Assembly: GCA_963680875.1 (NCBI GenBank)
Contig: OY804588.1
Span: 73,122,829-73,186,828 of the forward strand
Source: Bathymodiolus brooksi
Taxonomy: Eukaryota; Mollusca; Bivalvia; Mytilida; Modiolidae
DNA: 64,000 bases
Direction of reading: 5' to 3'
The notes under the pieces were generated by a model. That model saw nothing but the letters and a program-made list of their open reading frames with translations. It ran no database searches and had not been told where the DNA came from. Position 1 is the first letter of the stretch. Every line of letters begins with the position of its first letter. Below are positions 57,493 through 64,000 of this stretch, piece by piece. The translations under genes and the position numbers were made by a program.

Positions 57493-57785
57493 TGCCAGGA
57501 TTCAAGGGAAAGAGGAAAAGGGGACTGACATTGACTCTTTACAAAAACCCATTTCGATATAGATTGCCTGTATCACCGCCAAGGAAACGAACAAAAACAA
57601 GTAGCAGTACACCAAATTTAAAATCCCCATCAATCAGGACACCAAGTTTATTTAAAAAAAATCTCTTTCAATTTCAAAATATTTATATCCTTTCAAACGG
57701 GTTTACACATCTCTACGGCGCAACCTTTTTACTAAAGACGACGGAAACTTCACCGCAGATCTATACAAGTTATAATATTACATGA
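57493..57785 (+). pseudogene. Transposon gene exon, second copy
   Basis: An acceptor TTTCAG|GAG precedes ATG 57492-57494. The frame begins MPGFKGKRKRGLTLTLYKN and stays open for 97 codons, but after TPSLFKK it is shifted relative to the copy at 31439 and ends in unrelated residues (TSYNIT). The N-terminal 55 residues are almost unchanged between copies, including the Arg/Lys-rich PPRKRTKTSSST patch. The matching upstream exon (donor CGCAAG|GTATGT at about 56993) lies in the terminal arm, as in the inner element at 30834. The conserved start and decayed remainder suggest the exon travels as part of a long terminal repeat. Confidence 0.55.
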
Positions 57786-57939
57786 TTTCAGCACATACAT
57801 AGGTCTAACGTAAATAAACATTCACTTAGTGCTAGTAGTCATGAATAAATTAAACACAAGATGTCAATTAAACTGTGAACATATCCTTAAAATCGGTAAA
57901 GCGCTATACATCTTGTAACCACTACTAACAGAGATCTTT

Positions 57940-58720
57940 TTTTATTTACAAGTGTGTACACATAACACACTACATAATAGAAAATAAGGGTAATAACAAA
58001 ATTACCGAACTCCGAATAATCTAACAAAGGGAAAGTCAAAACTCATAAGTATATAAACAGACAAAATCAGTCAACAACCGGAAAACTGTGAAAACCGTAA
58101 TGACCCTGACTTGGTACAGGCATTTCCAAAGAAATGGTGGGTTGAATCAGATTTTAAAGCGCCAAACCTCCCCCCTTTCATTACGGCTCAAAGTTTCCGG
58201 CTGTCACTATAACAGTATTTACAACAATACTTGAACAAAACAGGTAAAACAGTTGTCAAATCAGCGCCAAATGTCAAAAACACTTTTACGTCACACATTG
58301 ATAAAAAAAATATTTTTGACATTTTTGTTGAAACCTTATCTTTATACATTTTCACTATATGAAAATCCATCGTTTATAATCTTTTCTGCAGAGACGGAAT
58401 ATATTTCGACAAGATCTTGGTATCGGAATATAAACTTTTTAAGAGATCGAATAAGGCGAATCTTTTTATAGCCCTGGTCCAGTAGCCTGTTTCTCAGATG
58501 AAGATGACGTTTCAGGAAATCAGAATAATTGCTACTGGCCCTTGCATAACGAATCAATTGCGAGATGTAAACACCATATGCAGGAGAAGCTGTTATTTTG
58601 CTGCACATATTTGGAAAATTTATGATCTTAAAATTGAAGTCGTCCCGTTTATCATAAATTTTAGTACTGATTTGACCACTGTCGTCAAAGGAGTAGGTAT
58701 GATAAGGGCAGAAATTGGCC
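57940..58720 (-). pseudogene. C-terminal part of a reverse-transcriptase-type retroelement ORF
   Basis: On the minus strand from about 58690 a frame runs FDDSGQISTKIYDKRDDFNF, then SPAYGVYISQLIRYARASSN, YSDFLKRHLHLRNRLLDQGY and LKKFIFRYQDLVEIYSVSAE to a stop at 58342. I recognise this wording as the tail of reverse transcriptase ORFs (Penelope-like or a related RT group) very common in mytilid genomes; the match is from memory. The AT-rich 3' region to 57940, with ACCCTGACTTGGTACAGGCA-like text near 58103, looks like its 3' UTR. The upstream RT core is cut off near 58687, where an inverted repeat pairing with 61868-61905 begins. Confidence 0.55.
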
Positions 58721-59489
58721 TAAAAAATAGACAAATTTTAAATGAAAGGTATAGCTTTCGTTGTTTCTTGATTTTATAAGACCTTTACCCCAACTACTAT
58801 TTTGGTAACAATTTTCCATATTTGCACGTGCGATGACGTCACACTAGTCAATGAAAAGTCTATCGTTTCGTGAAAATATATGAAATCTAACAAGAAATGT
58901 GTATTTAATGTCAATTTTCAGTATAACCACAAGCAGGTACCAACGGCATATTTTAGTATGATGTTTAATATACATAAACACATATCTCATTTAATCTTTG
59001 TGTTAGTACCCGAGTGTGGAGAGTATGCAATCTGCAAGAAATCATCCAAAATAAAGTTGGTTATCGTAGTTGTTTTGCTACGGGAGTAAAACTTGAATAG
59101 CTTTCATGAAACAGTTTTGACGTTAAATAAATTTTGGAGGTGATTTACTGCCGACCTGATTGTGCATTGAGTTCGACGTGTTTTTGTTCTAACCCTCAGT
59201 GGAATTTCATGTGTTACTATACTAAAGTATACTTTAATATTATCCCCACAATTCACAAGAAAGTACAGAAAACAAAACAAGCAACACAAAAAGAAAATTA
59301 GTACGTCAGATTATCTTAGAAATTAATTCATTGGACATGCAAACACATCGGAACTTTCTATTTTTAGTAGTCCCTTTTTACTATTATTTTATTTTCTTTA
59401 ACAAATATATTTTATTTGGCTCTTTCGCAAAGTGAATTCCCGATGAATAATTGTATTAACGTAAATTTGATTTATATATTATAGTATTA

Positions 59490-59618
59490 TTACGTGATGT
59501 TTTTCATATTGGCCTAGTTATAGGTCCGAGGCCTGCTGTATTGGCCTGAGGCGTAGCCGAATGCCAATACAGCAGACCGAGGACCTTTAACTAGGCCAAT
59601 ATGAAAAACATCATGTAA
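59490..59618. repeat. Large hairpin with 56-bp arms
   Basis: TTACGTGATGTTTTTCATAT at the left and ATATGAAAAACATCATGTAA at the right; arms meet at GTATTGGC ... GCCAATAC around a ~17-bp loop. CCAATA words recur to 59770 (ATCCGTATTGGACTGG). Confidence 0.85.
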
Positions 59619-60003
59619 TGATACCTTTATTAATAAACAGTCCAATATCTCTCGGGATTTGTCCTTGCAATTGTCGAAATGTCTAGCGGATTCCGATCTA
59701 GTTGTTATTGGACTGACTGGAATTGGGCCAATACGGAAAATATCCGTATTGGACTGGTTTTTGCCGTATTGGCACAATGAAAGTTTTTATATTGTATTGA
59801 CAGATTTGATCATATAAAGGCTAATAAATCAAAGTTAATTAATAAAACTTAATATTAACGTTGCGGTGGCGTAATTGTTTAGCACACATGACTGCCGATA
59901 ACAACATCGTGAGATCAATATGTTATTCTTACTTATTTCAATAAAGTATGGAAAACAAACAATATATTTGATAATTCATAATTCATCTAATACAGTACAT
60001 ATA

Positions 60004-60335
60004 ACGATATAACGTGCATGTTTTAGCATAGTACACGGATGTCAGGTTTGATTTACATATATCGGTGTTTTGTTTACAATGGTCCTTTTGTTATCCTTAC
60101 TAAGAATGTCATTGATATAGTCTATCGTTTATGAGTCAGTGCTAAAATTGTAGTATTACTTGGAATTTTACGATATAACGTGCATGTTTTAACATAGTAC
60201 ACGGTTGTCAGGTTTGATTTACATATATCGGTGTTTTGTTTACAATGGTCCTTTTGTTATCCTTACTAAGAATGTCATTGATATAGTCTATCGTTTATGA
60301 GTCAGTGCTAAAATTGTAGTATTACTTGGAATTTT
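60004..60335. repeat. Recent tandem duplication of a 166-bp unit
   Basis: Copies at 60004-60169 and 60170-60335 differ at about two positions (TTTTAGCATA/TTTTAACATA, CGGATGTC/CGGTTGTC). Confidence 0.93.
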
Positions 60336-60518
60336 AGTGGTATGATTTACTTTAATGGGCCATGACCGATAATACAGTATTACCAAGCATTCTATTTATA
60401 TAATCTATCACGTTTTACTTTTCTCAACAAAAAAAGTTTGAAGATACCGTAAATATAAATTACCGTCTTCCAATCGAAGCATACCACCGTAGTTGTACTC
60501 TTAGACATATCAGAATCG

Positions 60519-61012
60519 AAATAAATCATGGAAGCCAGAATGTGTTTTGAGTTTTAACATGGATTGGCGGATATTACTAAATTGTATCCCTCGCTTCTGG
60601 CTCGGGATAAAATACTATTCTCTGATGTGCTCGTTGCAAGTAGAATTTTGATTGGCTGAAAGGGTACTTTTAAAACTTCAGGGAAGTCGTGCGGTGACAG
60701 AAAATCAATAATCGCTCTCGCCTATGTGCTGTCCATTTATATTGTGCACAGCAGACGACACACATTTCACAAGATGACAGAAAATCAATAATCGCTCTCT
60801 GTGATCTTTGTCCAAAGATACACGTATTTATGTTTTTCCTATAATAAGGATATACTTATTAATGTTGGAACATTCAGATAAAAATGTTATCAGTCTCTAG
60901 ATGTTATATATCCCGTTTTAAAGGGATATATAACATCTCGAGACTAATAACGTATAATATCCGCCAATCCATGTTAAAACTCCCAACACATTCTGGCTTC
61001 CATGATTTATTT
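60519..61012. mobile_element. Inverted-repeat element with central hairpin
   Basis: 58-bp arms: AAATAAATCATGGAAGCCAG (60519) and CTGGCTTCCATGATTTATTT (ending 61012). Between them the GACAGAAAATCAATAATCGC word occurs twice (60697, 60776) and a separate hairpin (GTCTCTAGATGTTATATATC arm) spans 60893-60944. Target duplication not resolved. Confidence 0.6.
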
Positions 61013-61099
61013 CTTAAGTATTCAACATGGATTACATCCTCTCTTGCCGCTGTAGCGCTGCTTTACCATGTTATGCAGTTGACTTGGTTCCTTTGACAT

Positions 61100-62200
61100 T
61101 CTAATTACTGAGAATAATTTCCTCTCATGATTTAAAAAATAAAAAGATCAACATTCGGTTATAAAAAGATTTAAAAAAAGCAATTTACAGAGCTCAGCAT
61201 TGACGAGTTTCTGCGGTTGCTAGGGATAATATTTGGTTACTAGGGACATTGTAAGGTTTAAGGAATTCTTATAATATATACTGGTTAGTAAATGATAAGA
61301 TGTCTCTAGATCTGCTAAGGTGCTGTTGTAGAATTTTTTTTCTTGATTAAATAAAAGGTCCATGAAGATCTACAGGAAAATACTGTGCATAGGGAAACCT
61401 GTTGCTATGGACGGGGCATAACTATGAATACAAATATCAAAATGTATTTTTGAAATATGAAATGACATTTGTAGTGTGTATAGCTTGACAAAAATGTACC
61501 GCTTAATCAAAAGATCGTAGTTGTCAAAATTCAACCATTAATTGCAATAATATAGGCTAATTTAATGTTTACAAAACCGTTGCTAGGGTGACAAAACTAC
61601 ACAAAAATACTATATGCTACCAGAGAGAATTGGAATATTATTCTTAGAGTGTACATACACAGAACATAACATTTTGTCGAAAAGACTATGCAAGATATGT
61701 AAAATAAAACCACCATATTTGAATTTCCAATGATTATTTGGACCCTCCTCCATTTACGTTGCTAAGCAACAAAGGACAAAGTGAAATCATCAAAAAAAAG
61801 ATTTTTCTTACCTTTCAATGATTGTTTTTAATATTATATCTATATAAACAGTTTCTGAGATTGGGCCAAAATCTACCCTTATCATACCCACTCCTTTACC
61901 ACAAATTAATATTATTCTCAACTGTATGATATTTAATTTAGAGTGTATCATTTGTATTAGAAATTATAAAGATATGATTCACATTAAGTTTAAATATTCT
62001 TGATTATAAAATCATCTTAGTGCATTTTCAATTTTTTCAAATGTAAGGGAAGTTAATCTTGTGTATCCAATACACAATGGAAGTTGTCACAAACAACAAA
62101 TGATCAATAATGACAAGTTAAATCATGGGAAACCGCAGTTACAATTATGAATTGATTCCTTAAATGAAATGTTTCTTTCTAGGTGGACAGCTCATGAACA
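61100..62200. other. Unassigned interior of the 5.9 kb element
   Basis: No recognised coding sequence apart from the inverted pair ending at 61905. A 69-codon frame at 62201 (CKICDYTVDYMCP) runs into the terminal arm and lacks support. Confidence 0.4.
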
Positions 62201-62859
62201 ATGAAATATTACTTTTATACTTTTAAAAACCCGATGGGAAGAAGGGCATCAGTTCGTGAATTTATTACCAGACAGACATGCAAAATTTGTGATTATACAG
62301 TGGATTACATGTGTCCTACCAAAACTAGCAAATCTCCTCATGCATTCGCAATGTGCTCTATCAGAACCGATCTCCTCAAGCAGGAACACGAGAAAATTGC
62401 CAGCTTGTAGATTTATCTAGACTTCAATTTACTTCTGACGAATCGGAATTTATCCCTGATTACATTTAGACTCCCATGATGAAAAAATAATGAAAATTTA
62501 ACTTGCATCTTTATCAAGAACAACTTAGAAATGTAAGAGTGTCACAATTTTCGTCATGTTTTTCGTGGGACGATTGATTTTGCGAGAGTTACACTTCATA
62601 TACAAGAATAAACTATACATGTTTCTAATCGTGAAAGCATTCGCCACAGCATAGCATTCTCTGATTTTGCAATATTCGAGCAGTAAAAAAGAAAAATTCA
62701 ATTTTTGACATGTACATACCTTGCGAAGCGTCTTCGTGAACTCTCCTCCACCAAAACCGGAAGTTATCCTCACGAATTTCTTTGCAGAACCAACTGTTCT
62801 GCTTGTGCCGATTACCAGCCGTGACAGTGATAAGAAGAAAACTAGAACAGATACTTTCA

Positions 62860-63014
62860 AACATGTCTTATGTGAAATTTTATCATATAAGACAGATGGT
62901 CGCTTAATACAGGTTTAATTGATATGAAATGCACTGTGAATGGAAATAAAAATTTAAGTCGCATAATACAAGTTTTTGCTTAATAGAGGTGGTTATTAAA
63001 GCAGGTTTGATTGT
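62860..63014 (-). mobile_element. mariner-type MITE, one end missing
   Basis: It resembles 53271-53449 in reverse: GTCGCTTAATACAGGTTTAA, ATGAAATGCACTGTGAATGG, and ends GCAGGTTTGATTG before TA. Confidence 0.6.
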
Positions 63015-63237
63015 ACCTTCAAAACAAAGTCACAAATTTCAGTCTGAATTTCCTACAGAGTAGATTGTAAGTTTTGAACTTTTAATCCTTTCTTTACGGA
63101 TGAAATTTGAAGAAAAAAAATATACATGTTAAACAAAACAGTCATTGATTTTCTCCAGTGAATTGTTTTCTAAACAATTCATTTGTATTGCTTGATAGGT
63201 AAATTTGAATAAATTTTGATTATTTGGGTTAGAATTA

Positions 63238-63418
63238 TGGTGTTAAACGCCACTTCAACACTATTTCAGTTATATCGTGACCGTCAGCGTTATTGGATAA
63301 GGAAACCGGAGTAACCGGAGAATGCTACCGACCTGCCGCAAGTCACCGACAAACTAAATCACACAATGTTGTATCGAGTACACCTCGTCTGAGTGGGATT
63401 CAAACTCACGTTAGTAAT
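63238..63418 (-). mobile_element. tRNA-derived SINE, family 2 (copy 4, 5'-truncated)
   Basis: GTGTTAAACGCCACTTCAAC through CGGAGTAACCGGAG to a B box on the minus strand (GAGTTTGAATCCC); stops before the head. Confidence 0.7.
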
Positions 63419-63501
63419 CATATTTGACATTAACCTATGAAAACCCTGTTGCTATATAAGACAACCATATTAAAATAGTTGGTAATGCATATCAATACAA
63501 A

Positions 63502-63700
63502 AGCCACATCATTAGTTTAATGGTTAGGGTACTCTCCCAGAATGCTATTGATTGTGGGTAGGAGCCCTGGTGGGGTCAAAAAAAAAGCTATAAAATTTGT
63601 ATTGGCTGTTTCTCCACCAAGCATGTACTATTAAGGAGTAAGAGCAAAGACTGGTTGGCCTGGAATCATGAAAATGTGTCCGAGTAGGGAGACATGTAAT
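63502..63700 (+). mobile_element. SINE family 3, most complete copy
   Basis: An A-box-like TTAGTTTAATGGTTAGGGTA at 63513 and a weak B box (GGGTAGGAGCCC) are followed by CACCAAGCATGTACTATTAA, AGAGCAAAGACTGGTTGGCC and ATGTGTCCGAGTAGGGAGAC. The head is tRNA-like; the body is shared with 1580 and 17247. Confidence 0.6.
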
Positions 63701-63833
63701 TTTTGTTTCAGGCAGCTAGCTCTAATAAATATCTAATGGTGATAATTCCAATGATGATGTCAACAACAAACCTATATCAAAATAGGACCATAATTTTTTT
63801 CGATCATATAAATGATATGATTTGATTTGATTT

Positions 63834-64000
63834 ATTATGCTTAATGCCACTTTCAGCAATAATTCAGCTATATCATGGCGACCAGTTTTAGTGGTGGAAG
63901 AAGCCTGAGTATCCGGAGAGAACCACCGACCATGGGCAAGCAACTGGTATGCTTTATTACTTGTGGCTGCGAGTCGAGTGTACCCATTTGTAATTTACAA
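63834..64000 (-). mobile_element. SINE family 1, cut by window end
   Basis: The 3' end (TTAATGCCACTTTCAGCAAT) through the central domain (GAAGAAGCCTGAGTATCCGG) to GTAATTTACAA, where the window stops before the B box. Confidence 0.75.

Larger units (their letters stand above)
58687..61905. repeat. Inverted pair bounding a possible 3.2 kb nested element
   Basis: AAAGGAGTAGGTATGATAAG at 58687 pairs with CTTATCATACCCACTCCTTT ending about 61897. The pairing is ~35 bp with mismatches. No target duplication was found, so the status as a transposon is uncertain. Confidence 0.45.
56891..62823. mobile_element. 5.9 kb CAC-ended element with 506-bp inverted termini
   Basis: The left end CACGCTGGTAATCGGCACA (one base missing) and right end TGTGCCGATTACCAGCCGTG are flanked by ACAGT at 56886-56890 and 62824-62828. 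Arms: 56891 to about 57395 and about 62320-62823. The left side continues into the same coding exon as 31439 (57493-57785). It is the same family as 30834-32858. The interior is filled with other insertions and has no recognisable transposase. Confidence 0.85.

Noticed and set aside
63513..63580. Possible tRNA gene
   Set aside because: A-box wording is good but no cloverleaf can be drawn and the body matches SINE family 3.

Overview
This is a nuclear DNA window from a eukaryote, most likely a bivalve mollusc. The evidence is the repeat content: tandem-core 'pearl'-type elements, tRNA-derived SINEs, short CAG/CAC-ended DNA transposons, and a retroelement ORF fragment (58342-58700, minus) that I recall as common in mytilid mussels (recalled, not verified). 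The sequence is AT-rich and has no operons, rRNA or tRNA genes. Nearly all of it is transposable elements, many nested, and nearly all recognisable coding sequence is decayed transposon protein.

Layout. 1-2776: two pearl-type elements, the second split by a 1.25 kb DNA transposon. 2777-7995: SINE copies, a block with a scattered GGTGTTAC motif, and two well-spliced minus-strand exons (6770-6890, 5491-5584) that are the best candidate for a host gene. 8198-11684: a pearl array of nine 333-bp dimers. 11801-12910 and 17355-18964: two elements with 6-bp target duplications, each carrying a broken BED zinc finger. Between them lies an AT-rich block with six copies of a TGTCACACTCCTGACA motif. 20156-21234: a CAGGG-ended element with a 5-bp duplication and a small ORF. 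21290-28226: a second, larger pearl array (19 dimers).

29470-34728 is a three-level nest: a CAC-ended foldback element, invaded by a CAGGG-ended element, itself invaded by a second CAC-ended foldback element carrying a spliced transposon gene. All three have exact 5-bp target duplications. 34734-39260 is mostly unassigned, with a possible Cys-rich gene fragment at 37999-38298. 39261-46592 is a run of hAT, TTAA, mariner, MULE-like and LINE/SINE insertions.

46829-49866 (minus) is a degenerate ZMYM/hAT-type transposase gene, preceded by an ORF with a D-x-H motif like that of herpes-tegument-type (C76-like) cysteine proteases, and by eleven copies of a 24-bp repeat open in the same frame. 50262-55452 holds further pearl-type cores, a 56-bp minisatellite and MITEs. 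56891-62823 is a 5.9 kb relative of the CAC-ended element, with 506-bp inverted termini and several other insertions inside. The last kilobase carries a mariner fragment and one copy each of three SINE families.

There is no working multi-gene system visible here. The biology is of transposon layering, tandem-core amplification, inverted repeats able to make double-stranded RNA, and capture of zinc-finger and protease domains by hAT-like elements.
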